A stretch of 64,000 nucleotides of DNA from Desulfoplanes formicivorans (GCF_001748225.1 NZ_BDFE01000009.1:1-64000), one strand, 5' to 3'; counted from the stretch's first letter, positions 52,319-60,947 are shown. The notes: generated from the sequence alone by a model not told the origin. Program-made: numbers and translations.

Positions 52319-53317
52319 ATGCTGGGAATTGCTGCGCGAGACAGGGCCATGGGCGCTATTGCGGGATGTTTCATTGGCGATGCCCTGGGAGTGGGGCCGC
52401 ATTGGTACTACAATCTGGAAAAGATGCGTCAGGATTACGGGCAGTGGATCAGCGGGTATACAGCGCCCAAAAAGGGGCGGTGGCACGAGGGGTTGCAACC
52501 CGGAGACAATTCCCAGACGGGTCAGGTCACCCTGATGCTCCTGGAATCCCTGGCCTGTACAAAGGGGAAGTATGATCAGGACGATTTCACCAGCCGGATG
52601 AATGATTTGCTGGCCACCCTGGACGGGTCCATCCATGGCGGGCGAATGACGGATATTGCCATGCGCGAGCTGTGGAAGGCCTGGAGCCAGGACGGGTCAT
52701 GGGAACATGCGGGATCGTATGCGGATACGGCCGAGGCCGCCATCCGGGCAACGGTCATGGCGGCAGCCTATGCCCATGAGCCGGAGCAACTGGCCGAGGT
52801 GGCTCTGAAAAATATCCACCTGACCCATAACGAACCATTCATTGCGGCCCAGTCATTGGCCTTTTGCCTGACCGTATGCGCCCTTATCCGGGATATTCCC
52901 CTGGGCAAGACCCGTATGGTTGTGCCAAAATGGGCAGAACCAACCGGATTGACTCGTTTTTTTCACGATGCCTTTATCCAGCCCGACCTGATCGCCATGG
53001 CCGCCGGCAACCCCAACATCCACATCGACCCGCCCCTGCATGTTTGTCAGCTGTTTGGGTTGCCCTGTCAGCTCGGGTTTCTGGCGCCTGCAGCGTACTA
53101 TCTTGCCGCCCGCTTTCCCGATGAATTCGAGATGCCCGTGCTGTCGGCCATCAATGGCGGAGGCAATAATATGGCCCGGGCCGCCCTTACCGGCGCTCTG
53201 GCTGGCGCTCTGGTGGGATTTTCCAATATCCCAGAACGGTTTGTGGATGGCTTGCAGGACAAAATCGCCATCCTGCCCCTTGCCGAGAAAATCACCGAAA
53301 ATCTGACGGTTTCATGA
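52319..53317 (+). CDS. ADP-ribosylglycohydrolase-fold protein with altered metal site
   Basis: 332 aa, start at 52319 directly after AGGGGGTG. The fold is recognisable from GCFIGDALGVGPHWYYN (18-34) and the C-terminal INGGGNNMARAALTGALAGALVG (278-300). In active DraG/ARH enzymes the two Mg ions are held by a TDDT-like motif and a GGDTDT-like motif. Here these read GDNSQT (62-67) and GGNNMA (281-286), so one Asp of the first and both Asp of the second are lost. It is probably inactive as a hydrolase, or uses another metal arrangement; a binding or scaffolding role is possible. Confidence 0.82.
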   Translation: MLGIAARDRAMGAIAGCFIGDALGVGPHWYYNLEKMRQDYGQWISGYTAPKKGRWHEGLQPGDNSQTGQVTLMLLESLACTKGKYDQDDFTSRMNDLLATLDGSIHGGRMTDIAMRELWKAWSQDGSWEHAGSYADTAEAAIRATVMAAAYAHEPEQLAEVALKNIHLTHNEPFIAAQSLAFCLTVCALIRDIPLGKTRMVVPKWAEPTGLTRFFHDAFIQPDLIAMAAGNPNIHIDPPLHVCQLFGLPCQLGFLAPAAYYLAARFPDEFEMPVLSAINGGGNNMARAALTGALAGALVGFSNIPERFVDGLQDKIAILPLAEKITENLTVS

Positions 53318-53453
53318 TTCAAGTCCGCGGGGGTACTTGTGAAAGTGCCCCTGCGAAATGTCCATTGCGGCATCGCAGCGGCAGGCATCTTCTGGCCTTT
53401 CGTGAGGGTGCCTTGCGCTGTGGTGCTTGTCGGGCAATGGGCTTGACCATGGA

Positions 53454-55670
53454 TCAATCAACGCACATCCCTTTGTGTACACATCTCAGGATACCATAGT
53501 CGTATTTGCCGCCCAAGGCCTCGAACACGGGTTTGAGCATGACCTGGCCGTTTGTTGTCAGGTCCGCAAAGGTGGTTTGGATGGCGGCCAGTTCCTGATC
53601 GCTCAGGCCCGTGACTTCCTGGACACTGATCTTGCCAAGGGCAATGGCCTGGGCAAGGTGGTTGGTGATGGTTGTTGGCTTGAGGCCCCGTTGTTCGGCT
53701 ACCTGATCAATGGAGCCCAGCCTGGCGAAAAGATCGAGGGACCGGGCTTCTGTTTTGCTTAACTCCTGCCTGTCCCTGCCGGGCATGGGAGGCGGTTCTG
53801 ATGCCGGAAGGTCGGGAAGGTTGGTCGGGCGTCCGTGCTGGGCTTCATGATGTGTAAGGGCATCCAGAAAAAGCTGGCCATAACGGTCCAGTTTGGTGCG
53901 GCCGATGCCATAGAGAGAACGCATGGATTCCAGGTCGGTTGGCCTGTAGGTGACCATTTCCAGAAGTGTTTTGTCCGCAAAGACCGTGTAGGGCGGGACG
54001 TTTTGCCTGCTGGCAATGTCTTTGCGCAGGTTGCGCAGGGACTCCCAGAGAATTCTGGATTCTTCGGTGGTCAATGCCATGGCGGCACGTGAACCCGAAG
54101 TTTTTTTGCTGCTTTTTGGGGGGGTGGGGTCGGTTCTGAACCTGACCTTTTTCTGCCCGCGCAGGATGGCCCAGCTTGCGTCGTTGAGCTTGAGTGCCCC
54201 GTAGTGCTCCATATCCACATACAGGGATCCGGACGACGCCAGTTGCCGGTAGACCGAGGCCCATCCCCGCTTGTCCAGTTCGGTGCCAATGCCAAAGGTG
54301 GAAACCTTGTGGTGGCCGAATTTGATAATGGGCTGGGTCGTGTTGCCCAGCAGAACTTCGGTCAGATGTCCCACTCCGAACCGCTGGCCGGTCTTGAAGA
54401 TGTTGGACAGCGCCTTTTGGGCGGCAATGGTTCCGTCCCAGGTCTCAAGGGGGTGCAGGCAATTATCGCAGTTGCCACATGGTTCGGGATAGGCATCTCC
54501 GAAATAGCCCAGCAAGGCTTGTCGTCTGCACGAAGCTGTTTCCAGAAATCCCAACAATGCTTCGAGCTTGTGCCATTGGATGCGCCGTTGTTCCTGGGGA
54601 AGGGTGTTGGCCATGACCATCTGGCGAATGGCCACGATATCCCCGAATCCATAGGTCATCCAGGCGTCGGCCGGCAGTCCGTCACGACCGGCACGACCTG
54701 TCTCCTGATAATAACTTTCCATGCTTCTGGGTGGCTCAAGATGGGCCACAAAACGGATGTCCGCCTTGTCCACGCCCATGCCAAAAGCAACGGTGGCCAC
54801 CATGATGATCCCTTCCTCGCGCATGAATTGATCCTGATTGGTGCGCCGGGTATGGGCGTCCATACCTGCATGGTAGGGCAGGACCTTAAGTCCTTTGTCT
54901 GCAAGCCATGAAGCGGTCTGGTCGACCTTTTTACGGCTGAATCGGTAGACAATGCCCGATTCTCCGGAATGTTCGTTGCGGATGAATTGGAGCAGCTGCT
55001 GGTGAGGATTGTTTTTGGGGATGACCGTGTACCTGATGTTGGGCCGGTCAAATCCGGTGGCAAAAACACGGGCTCTGGTCAGCCCCAGGTGTTTCTGGAT
55101 ATCCTTTCGGGTCGGCATGTCAGCCGTGGCGGTCATGGCCAGTCGGGGAACCTGGGAAAATCGTTCTTCCAGAATGCTCAGCCGGGTATATTCGGGCCTG
55201 AAATCATGTCCCCACTGGGAGACGCAATGGGCCTCGTCAATGGCAAACAGGGCAAGGGTGCTTTGTTCCAGAAGGTGAAGGAAACGATCGGTCAAAAGGC
55301 GTTCCGGTGCCACGTACAACAGGTCGAGGTGCCCGGCAACGAGCTGATTTTCCACGTTCACGGTTTCCTGGGCGGGCAGGCTTGAATTGAGAAAGGCCGC
55401 CTTGACTCCCATTTGCAGCAGACCGGCAACTTGATCCTCCATGAGGGCGATGAGGGGGGAAATGACAATGCCGGTCCCTGGACGGACCATGGAAGGAATC
55501 TGGTAACACAGGGATTTGCCCCCGCCCGTGGGCATGAGAACCAGCCCGTCATGACCGCCAACAACATGGGCAATGATTTCTTCCTGAAGATGGCGAAAGG
55601 TGCGGAATCCAAATGTATCATGCAGGATTTCGCGGCAGCGGCCAAGATTGGCTTGGAGGGCAGGGGGCAT
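53454..55670 (-). CDS. recQ: ATP-dependent DNA helicase RecQ
   Basis: 738 aa. Helicase core with LMPTGGGKSLCYQIP (Walker A), FAIDEAHCVSQWGHDFRP (DEAH) and QETGRAGRDG (motif VI); zinc-binding cysteines (C in SCRRQALL, then PCGNCDNC); RQC winged helix (about 415-510); HRDC domain (about 545-620, SLRNLRKDIASRQNVPPYTV). The C-terminus (about 650-700) is an extra helix-turn-helix-like HTH_40 region seen in many bacterial RecQ proteins. Normal length for this longer form. 12 bp downstream of the flavodoxin/ferredoxin gene. Confidence 0.96.
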   Translation of the reverse strand: MPPALQANLGRCREILHDTFGFRTFRHLQEEIIAHVVGGHDGLVLMPTGGGKSLCYQIPSMVRPGTGIVISPLIALMEDQVAGLLQMGVKAAFLNSSLPAQETVNVENQLVAGHLDLLYVAPERLLTDRFLHLLEQSTLALFAIDEAHCVSQWGHDFRPEYTRLSILEERFSQVPRLAMTATADMPTRKDIQKHLGLTRARVFATGFDRPNIRYTVIPKNNPHQQLLQFIRNEHSGESGIVYRFSRKKVDQTASWLADKGLKVLPYHAGMDAHTRRTNQDQFMREEGIIMVATVAFGMGVDKADIRFVAHLEPPRSMESYYQETGRAGRDGLPADAWMTYGFGDIVAIRQMVMANTLPQEQRRIQWHKLEALLGFLETASCRRQALLGYFGDAYPEPCGNCDNCLHPLETWDGTIAAQKALSNIFKTGQRFGVGHLTEVLLGNTTQPIIKFGHHKVSTFGIGTELDKRGWASVYRQLASSGSLYVDMEHYGALKLNDASWAILRGQKKVRFRTDPTPPKSSKKTSGSRAAMALTTEESRILWESLRNLRKDIASRQNVPPYTVFADKTLLEMVTYRPTDLESMRSLYGIGRTKLDRYGQLFLDALTHHEAQHGRPTNLPDLPASEPPPMPGRDRQELSKTEARSLDLFARLGSIDQVAEQRGLKPTTITNHLAQAIALGKISVQEVTGLSDQELAAIQTTFADLTTNGQVMLKPVFEALGGKYDYGILRCVHKGMCVD

Positions 55671-55682
55671 GGATCTGATCCC

Positions 55683-56489
55683 TCAGAAGAACATTTCAGG
55701 TTGTTTGGGCTGGGCGTGCTTGGTGTGCAGGAACACCTGGATTTCATGGATCTTGGGCACCTTCCACGCCCGTGCGTGGGTGGGGCATGCCTTGATGCAC
55801 GCGCTGCATCGGATGCACCCCGAGGCGGAGACATCCGTGATCACGGTGTCGTCCACCGTGATGATCTGCGGAGGACAGACTCGGGCGCATTCTCCACACA
55901 AAATGCACAGGTTGACATCGGTTTCCGGCGCAATGGGCGCAGGAGTCACGCCGTCCCTGTAAGGCCGGTTACCCGGCAGATGGAGTGGGTCCATGGTATC
56001 AAGGGATGTGAGGTTGGCCAGTTTTTCAGCGACCTGGCGCCCGAAATCCCGGGCCGCTTTCAGGTCATTGTCATGGGGCCGCCCCTGGGCAACGGGAAGT
56101 TCTGGTGAAGAAAAGGAATGTTCACCAATAAAGGTGCCCCCGGCAACAGGTATGAATCCCAGTTCTTTGGCAAGATCGCCCAATTCGAGCAGGGCATCTT
56201 CATAGTGCCGGTTTCCGTACACAGTCACCAGAATGGCTGGTCTACCATTTCCCTGGACTCGATCGCGCAGGCGTTGGGCTGCCAATTGGGGAACTCGTCC
56301 TGCGTAGACCGGAACACCCACAATGGCCACGCCTTGTGAGGGACTGGGTAGAGGGGCGTTTTCCACGGGAAAGGTCAGATCCGTTTTGATTGGTTCGCCA
56401 AGGCCCATGCCCTGGGCAATGGCCTCCACCGTGGCCAGGGTGGTCTTGGTGGGGGAGAAGAAAATCAGTTCGAGATCTTGCATGTTCAT
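55683..56489 (-). CDS. Flavodoxin-like plus 2[4Fe-4S] ferredoxin (EFR1-type) protein
   Basis: 268 aa. An N-terminal flavodoxin-like domain (FFSPTKTTLATVEAIAQGM as the FMN phosphate loop; VPVYAGRVPQ) is followed by a bacterial ferredoxin with two clusters, CILCGECARVCPP and CIRCSACIKACPTHA. This EFR1-type fusion is found in anaerobes; it presumably shuttles electrons, with FMN as entry or exit. No partner enzyme is adjacent. First gene of the unit with recQ. Confidence 0.88.
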   Translation of the reverse strand: MNMQDLELIFFSPTKTTLATVEAIAQGMGLGEPIKTDLTFPVENAPLPSPSQGVAIVGVPVYAGRVPQLAAQRLRDRVQGNGRPAILVTVYGNRHYEDALLELGDLAKELGFIPVAGGTFIGEHSFSSPELPVAQGRPHDNDLKAARDFGRQVAEKLANLTSLDTMDPLHLPGNRPYRDGVTPAPIAPETDVNLCILCGECARVCPPQIITVDDTVITDVSASGCIRCSACIKACPTHARAWKVPKIHEIQVFLHTKHAQPKQPEMFF

Positions 56490-56510
56490 AAGAGAGATCC
56501 TTGTTTTGAG

Positions 56511-56735
56511 GAGTGCGCAAGGAGTGCACAGAACACAGGAGTGCGCAGAAAAGTTTTTGGTCGGTAAAATGTTCTTGTTTCTCGTTTCCTGCTGAGCTTG
56601 GCGGTTTCCTTTTTCTTTTTTTTTACCGCGAAGATCGCCAAGGGCGCAAAGAAAGGCAAGAACTTTTCAGGAAAGCACAGAACAAGTTTTTCCCTGCGCA
56701 CTGTGTACTGCATACTCAAGTGCGCGATGCGCACT
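56511..56735. repeat. Inverted arms of degenerate GTGCGCAGTAC repeats (locus C)
   Basis: Left arm 56511-56550 (GAGTGCGCAA, GAGTGCACAG, AGTGCGCAGA); right arm 56694-56735 (CTGCGCACTGTGTACTGCATAC ... GTGCGCGATGCGCAC, shown in two parts). About 143 bp lie between and include a second degenerate tract (CCGCGAAGATCGCC, GGGCGCAAAG). Same plan as the loci at 18.3 and 27.6 kb. It occupies the gap between the flavodoxin gene and the J-domain gene. Confidence 0.72.
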
Positions 56736-56738
56736 TGC

Positions 56739-57530
56739 TCATACAGCCAGAAAGCGCAGGTACAGATCTCCCTTGAAAGGTCCCAGACTGCGCCCCTGAC
56801 CCTTGAGGCGGATGGGACGACCAACAATGAAATTGTGGGGGAGGCGCAGTTCCAGGGACATGGACCCCTTGCCCTTGCGTTGGATCTGAACCCGAACCTT
56901 GCTGCCGGGACGAAGTTGCGGAGCCGGAAGATGGATGGTCTGCCAATCGTCCAGCTGGGACCCGAACCATTTTTTGACGCCGGTCCACAACCCATGGGTG
57001 ACATCCAGATCAAGAGACCGTTTGCCCCAGGACAGGCTCAGCTTTTTCTGTGGTGTTCCCGCGGTTGTTTGCGCCCTGGTGGAGATGGATGGTTTGCGGG
57101 TTTTGATCCTTTCAAAGATGTCTTCAAAAACCTGCCGGGCAAAGGGATCGTTCAGAATGTCCTTGAGGGTTTCCTCCTGCCGGGCGGCAAATCCTTTTTT
57201 GGGCCTCTGCCTGTTGTCGGATGCAAATGTATCGGCCTTGTGCCCATTGGAGGCATGGGCAGAAGCAAACGAGGTGGATCCGGTCGGGGGAGTCTGGTCC
57301 TCGGAACGGGCCTGTTTGCGGGCAGCTTTTTTCTGTTCCTTGGCAGTCAGGTATTCCTTGAGATGTACATAGGCCTTGTTCAGGTCGTGAAATTTTTTTG
57401 CCGCCTGGGGGTCATCGGGATGGAGGTCGGGATGGTAGGCAAAGGCCTGTTTGCGAAAGGCTGATTTGACTGTATCCAGATCGGCCCCAAAGCGCAGCCC
57501 TATGATTCTGTAAGCTTGTCGTAGATCCAT
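56739..57530 (-). CDS. J-domain (DnaJ-like) protein
   Basis: 263 aa. N-terminal J domain with the HPD tripeptide at 33-35 (YHPDLHPDDPQAAKKFHDLN), then a Lys/Gln-rich linker, and a C-terminal region (about 190-263) ending in LKGQGRSLGPFKGDLYLRF that resembles the last substrate-binding strand pair of DnaJ/CbpA. No Gly/Phe region or zinc fingers. It would stimulate a DnaK partner; client unknown. The right arm of repeat locus C touches its 3' end. Confidence 0.87.
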   Translation of the reverse strand: MDLRQAYRIIGLRFGADLDTVKSAFRKQAFAYHPDLHPDDPQAAKKFHDLNKAYVHLKEYLTAKEQKKAARKQARSEDQTPPTGSTSFASAHASNGHKADTFASDNRQRPKKGFAARQEETLKDILNDPFARQVFEDIFERIKTRKPSISTRAQTTAGTPQKKLSLSWGKRSLDLDVTHGLWTGVKKWFGSQLDDWQTIHLPAPQLRPGSKVRVQIQRKGKGSMSLELRLPHNFIVGRPIRLKGQGRSLGPFKGDLYLRFLAV

Positions 57531-57638
57531 GAATGGTTGGCGGTAGTAGAAGGTTGGTCAGGATAGGTGTGCCTGAACCCGGAGGGTTTGTTTCTGCCCA
57601 GCAGGGGCAGTGATGACGACCCCCGCCTGCCAGCGGGT

Positions 57639-58094
57639 TTACGGGGATTTGATATCCGAAACCTTGAGGGCGTTGGCATCCAGATCCTGATGGTGGATCA
57701 GTCCATGTTCCTTGAGGTAGATGAGTCCCTGGCGCACAAATTCCGCATGGGGCACCTTGGGACATATACCCGGACAATAGTCCTGAGCCATTTCCCAGCT
57801 GGTGGGATCAAGAAGGTTTCCCCGGAAAAAGGGCCATGCCCTGCATACATCGGGTTTGGCCTCATGAACCGAGCACCCTGTGTCTTTTTTGAAAAAAATG
57901 CAGTACCCGGATGCATCGCTTTTAATGATCCGTTTGGATGAAGTCAGATGGGTATACTGTTTTTGAAAGGCGGTCAGATCAAGTTCCAGAAAGTGACACA
58001 ACCGTTGTTGTTCTTCCGGGGAGACAACGATTCCGCCGGTTCCCTGGCAGCAATGGCCGCACATGCGGCAGGAAAAGGCACGGGGTGTTTTCAT
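57639..58094 (-). CDS. CxxCxxCC-type (YkgJ-family) metal-cluster protein
   Basis: 151 aa. Start at 58094 (MKTPRAFSCRMCGHCCQG) with an AAGGAC site upstream; a longer frame to 58196 is not conserved. CRMCGHCC at the N-terminus plus later cysteines (YCIFF, GCSVHEAKPDVCRAWPF, YCPGIC) form the YkgJ/UPF0153 pattern for a zinc or Fe-S cluster. Exact role unknown in the family. Divergent from mqnC. Confidence 0.85.
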   Translation of the reverse strand: MKTPRAFSCRMCGHCCQGTGGIVVSPEEQQRLCHFLELDLTAFQKQYTHLTSSKRIIKSDASGYCIFFKKDTGCSVHEAKPDVCRAWPFFRGNLLDPTSWEMAQDYCPGICPKVPHAEFVRQGLIYLKEHGLIHHQDLDANALKVSDIKSP

Positions 58095-58396
58095 GAATGG
58101 ATAAAGGTCCTTGAATGGGGTTGAACGGGGAGATGATATACTCCCGGATGATTTTTTTGCCAGCATACAAAAGTAAAAAACTACTCCCATGTGCATGCAT
58201 GGTCAATATCCGGTTGCAGCTCCTGGTGTCTGCCTGTTGATCCCGGCTTGACCGATACCTTCGGGAAGACTAGCCAAACCACTGGGGCGCGGAACCATGT
58301 TGCGTTCCGGCCTGCCTGCAAGTGTTTTTTGCAGGCATATTGTACCCCGTTTGTGCGCGAGAATGTGTGCAGCATCAACCAGCAAGCGAGTTAGCC
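58095..58396. other. Divergent intergenic region, no gene recognised
   Basis: About 300 bp between the YkgJ-family gene and mqnC. A hairpin with arms GCCTGCAA and TTGCAGGC near 58312-58340 is the only structure seen. No promoter could be set with confidence. Confidence 0.35.
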
Positions 58397-59422
58397 ATGA
58401 GTGATCGATTGACACGTCAGGATGCCAAGGTTCTGTGGCGTGAGGATGTTTTTGCCCTGGGCAAAAGGGCTCACGCAGCCAGGACCGAGCGTCATCCCGG
58501 AAACATTGTCACCTATATTGCCGACAGAAATATCAATTATACCAATGTGTGTGTTTCCGGATGCAAATTTTGCGCGTTTTTTCGGCCCCCTGGTCATCCT
58601 GAGGGGTATGTGCTTTCGCGTGAAGAACTTGGGGCCAAAATTCGGGAAACCGTGGAGTTGGGCGGGTACCAGCTTTTACTTCAGGGGGGCATGAATCCTG
58701 ATCTGGGACTGGATTTTTATACGTCCATGCTTGCCTTTATCAAGGAAGAGTTTCCCATGGTGGCGGTGCACGGGTTTTCTCCGCCGGAGATCGTCTTTCT
58801 GGCGGACAAGGAAAAACTCTCCATCGAGGAAACCATAACCGCCCTGCATCAGGCAGGTCTTGATTCCATTCCTGGTGGTGGAGCCGAGATCCTGGTCAAT
58901 GCCATCCGTGCCCGCATATCACCGCGCAAATGCAATGCCGACCAATGGATCAGTGTCATGGAAACAGCGCATAACCTTGGGCTGAAGACCACGGCAACCA
59001 TGATGTTCGGCCATGTGGAATCTTTTGAGGATCGGTTGGAGCATCTGGATCGCATTCGTGATCTTCAGGATCGTACCGGCGGATTCACGGCCTTTATTCC
59101 CTGGACATTTCAGCCCCACAATACCCTGATCAAGACTCCTGAAGTCTCTTCGGTTGAGTACCTGAAGTTTCTGGCTTTGAGCCGGCTCTATCTGGACAAT
59201 ATCGAGAACGTCCAGGCTTCATGGGTGACTCAGGGACCCATGATCGGTCAGCTGGCCCTGTTCTGGGGGGCCAATGATTTCGGATCCACCATGCAGGAAG
59301 AAAACGTGGTTGCTGCCACCGGCTGTCGATTCCGCCTGGCTGAAGAACGAATCCGCGCCATCATCTCATCGGCCGGATTCACACCCCGGCGCAGGGCCAT
59401 GGACTATACCCTGGTGGATTGA
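58397..59422 (+). CDS. mqnC: Cyclic dehypoxanthinyl futalosine synthase MqnC
   Basis: 341 aa radical-SAM enzyme, start at 58397. The cluster cysteines are C52, C56 and C59 (VCVSGCKFCAFF), followed by the MqnC-type LLQGGMNPDLGLDFY and SIPGGGAEILVNAIR. It cyclises dehypoxanthine futalosine in the futalosine route to menaquinone, the route used by many sulfate reducers. MqnA, MqnB, MqnD and MqnE are not in the window. Length is normal. Confidence 0.95.
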   Translation: MSDRLTRQDAKVLWREDVFALGKRAHAARTERHPGNIVTYIADRNINYTNVCVSGCKFCAFFRPPGHPEGYVLSREELGAKIRETVELGGYQLLLQGGMNPDLGLDFYTSMLAFIKEEFPMVAVHGFSPPEIVFLADKEKLSIEETITALHQAGLDSIPGGGAEILVNAIRARISPRKCNADQWISVMETAHNLGLKTTATMMFGHVESFEDRLEHLDRIRDLQDRTGGFTAFIPWTFQPHNTLIKTPEVSSVEYLKFLALSRLYLDNIENVQASWVTQGPMIGQLALFWGANDFGSTMQEENVVAATGCRFRLAEERIRAIISSAGFTPRRRAMDYTLVD

Positions 59423-59465
59423 ATGGGGTTGGTGATAAAAATCCTGAAAACATGAATTTTTGTGC

Positions 59466-59492
59466 TTGACAAGAAGACCCCGTCTCCATAAA
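59466..59492 (+). promoter_or_regulatory. Probable promoter of tRNA-Lys
   Basis: TTGACA at 59466-59471 and the -10-like CATAAAA at about 59487-59493, about 15-16 bp apart; the tRNA begins 40 bp further. The -35 is perfect; the -10 is weak. Confidence 0.5.
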
Positions 59493-59532
59493 AGGTCGTC
59501 TCGTTGCTTGGGAGACCAATCAACACCCCGCC

Positions 59533-59608
<76 letters not shown>

Positions 59609-59617
59609 AAAAAAATC

Positions 59618-59650
59618 AAGAGGTTAGATGAAAATCTAACCTCTTTTTTT
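59618..59650 (+). terminator. Intrinsic terminator of tRNA-Lys
   Basis: AAGAGGTTAGAT (59618-59629) and ATCTAACCTCTT (59634-59645) form a perfect 12-bp stem with a GAAA loop, and T residues run to 59650. The candidate prophage end begins 27 bp later, so the tRNA unit is left intact. Confidence 0.95.
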
Positions 59651-59676
59651 GTGCCTGAGCTGTTCTGCTCCAAATT

Positions 59677-59703
59677 TGTGCCAGTTGCAGAAAAACTGGA
59701 GAA
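59677..59703 (+). promoter_or_regulatory. Candidate MuA-binding site L1 at the prophage end
   Basis: TGTGCCAG then TTGCAGAAAAACTGGAGAA (59685-59703). It shares TTGCAG...AAAAC...GAGAA with the site at 59890-59909, and its 27-bp layout from the TG end parallels the L1 site of Mu. Confidence 0.35.
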
Positions 59704-59848
59704 TCCCTGCAGGCCTCTTGGAGTGATGTCTGTTGTGGGGGGTCAGTGAAGATGAGAAATATTGACATAGGGGGATGGAGGGGGCCTGATGTGGGACAAA
59801 CATAGGACTGATGCGGGCTGGTGGAGGTTGACGGCAAGATTTGGAGGC

Positions 59849-59909
59849 GCAAAGAGAAAACGAGAAAAAATTTACTTTTTGTAGAAAATTTGCAGGTAAA
59901 ACGAGAAAA
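59849..59909 (+). promoter_or_regulatory. Candidate MuA-binding sites L2 and L3
   Basis: GCAAAGAGAAAACGAGAAAA (59849-59868) and TTGCAGGTAAAACGAGAAAA (59890-59909) share the exact core AAAACGAGAAAA, 41 bp apart. In Mu, transposase sites carry CGAAA-type cores and L2 and L3 are also close together about 100-170 bp inside the end, as here. Confidence 0.45.
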
Positions 59910-59912
59910 TTG

Positions 59913-59937
59913 AAAGGGCCGATTTGGCCCTTTTTTT
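59913..59937 (+). terminator. Terminator at the left edge of the prophage
   Basis: AAAGGGCC (59913-59920) pairs with GGCCCTTT (59926-59933) around GATTT and is followed by T to 59937. On the plus strand it would block host transcription entering the prophage; on the minus strand the same stem could end the repressor message. Confidence 0.75.
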
Positions 59938-60134
59938 ATGGCGCCGTATTTTGTCATACATGCATGGCGTGATTGGGTTATGCAGCAAAACCCACCACAA
60001 CGCGTATCCTTTCTGAGCCCCGACCAAAACGCTGCGTCTGTGTATCCCATTCTATCTGGGTAAGGTTTCCGACTGTCCTGATGCTTCGTATATTGGTGTA
60101 TGCCCGGTGAAGCCTCAGGCCGTTGTGGTGGAGC
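59938..60134. other. Prophage end region without a gene
   Basis: Sequence between the end-proximal sites and the repressor stop. A 144-codon minus-strand frame over 59616-60050 crosses two terminators and the candidate transposase sites and has no domain, so it is not called. Nothing else was recognised. Confidence 0.4.
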
Positions 60135-60773
60135 CTAACCCGTGTCCTCAGTAACTTCCTGATCTCGGTCGCGCCTTATCTCGTCGCGTAGCTGCTGGTT
60201 TTCCTGGCGTAGCTTGGCAACTTCTTTTCGTATATCGTTAAACATTTTAGCGGTTTCTGTTTGCATTTCCGCTTTGAATTTCTGGAGCTCCTTTTTCATC
60301 TGGATAGCCTCGTGAAAGGCTTCGATATTACTTACTATTGCCGTTGTGAACACGGTCTTTGATTCAAGTATTTCTATTGTTTTTGATATGATCTCGGCTG
60401 TATTGAAATCCTGACCATCTTCAAGTGTTTTTGCAACTCGTTCATGTTCTGGAGCCGTATCATTATTTATAGCCCCAGAATCCCCACCTGTTCCATACGG
60501 TGCCAATTCCTCCTTACCAGACAGCAGCCAGTCGGTTGAAACATTTAGGGCTTCTGCGATTTTGGCAACAACGTCACCCTTTGGAAACGTTCCCCCTTCA
60601 TAGTTTTGAACAGAATTTGGTACAACCCCAATTTTTTTGGCCAACTCTTTTTGGGTTATACCAATGCTTTCGCGTGCCTTGCGAAGTCGAAAGGCAAATG
60701 AATTTTGGTTCGCAGTTCCTTGCGTTAAGTGCGAACCTAAGTGCGAACTTTTGTTGCTGGTTCGTTCTTTCAT
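60135..60773 (-). CDS. Phage repressor, XRE/cI-type HTH with C-terminal coiled coil
   Basis: 212 aa. HTH_3 domain about residues 27-88 (RLRKARESIGITQKELAKKI, VPNSVQNYEGG, IAEALNVSTDWLLSG), then a flexible acidic linker and a long coiled coil (about 150-205, KKELQKFKAEMQTETAKMF onward). No LexA-like peptidase domain, so induction is not by self-cleavage. By position it corresponds to the Mu c repressor. Its own N-terminal codons contain two copies of the putative operator (SHLGSHL). Confidence 0.85.
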   Translation of the reverse strand: MKERTSNKSSHLGSHLTQGTANQNSFAFRLRKARESIGITQKELAKKIGVVPNSVQNYEGGTFPKGDVVAKIAEALNVSTDWLLSGKEELAPYGTGGDSGAINNDTAPEHERVAKTLEDGQDFNTAEIISKTIEILESKTVFTTAIVSNIEAFHEAIQMKKELQKFKAEMQTETAKMFNDIRKEVAKLRQENQQLRDEIRRDRDQEVTEDTG

Positions 60774-60841
60774 TTATCTGTCCAAAATTTAAAGATTTTT
60801 ATGTTTGAAGTATATATTTTTTGGATTTTTTAAGTGCGAAC
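60707..60841. promoter_or_regulatory. Repeated putative operators AAGTGCGAAC
   Basis: AAGTGCGAAC occurs at 60727-60736, 60739-60748 (12 bp apart) and 60832-60841, with a related inverted copy GGTTCGCAGTTCC at 60707-60719. Two lie in the first codons of the repressor gene and one 11 bp before the early promoter -35. The placement fits a repressor that controls both its own gene and the early promoter. Confidence 0.6.
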
Positions 60842-60852
60842 CCAAAAACTTG

Positions 60853-60882
60853 TTGACAAAGACCAAAATTCATGGGTACTAC
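60853..60882 (+). promoter_or_regulatory. Predicted prophage early promoter
   Basis: Perfect TTGACA at 60853-60858 and TACTAC at 60877-60882, 18 bp apart, facing the early genes. An inverted repeat GCGGGGTAA/TTACCCGC (60891-60911) follows in the leader and could bind a regulator or form a hairpin. Confidence 0.55.
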
Positions 60883-60947
60883 GAACTTCAGCGGGGTAAC
60901 AGCTTACCCGCTAAACTGATAACTAACCGCATCTGGAAGTAAACTCA

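Noticed and set aside
59616-60050. 144-codon minus-strand frame at the prophage end
   Set aside because: It crosses two clear terminators and the candidate transposase sites, and has no domain or ribosome site.
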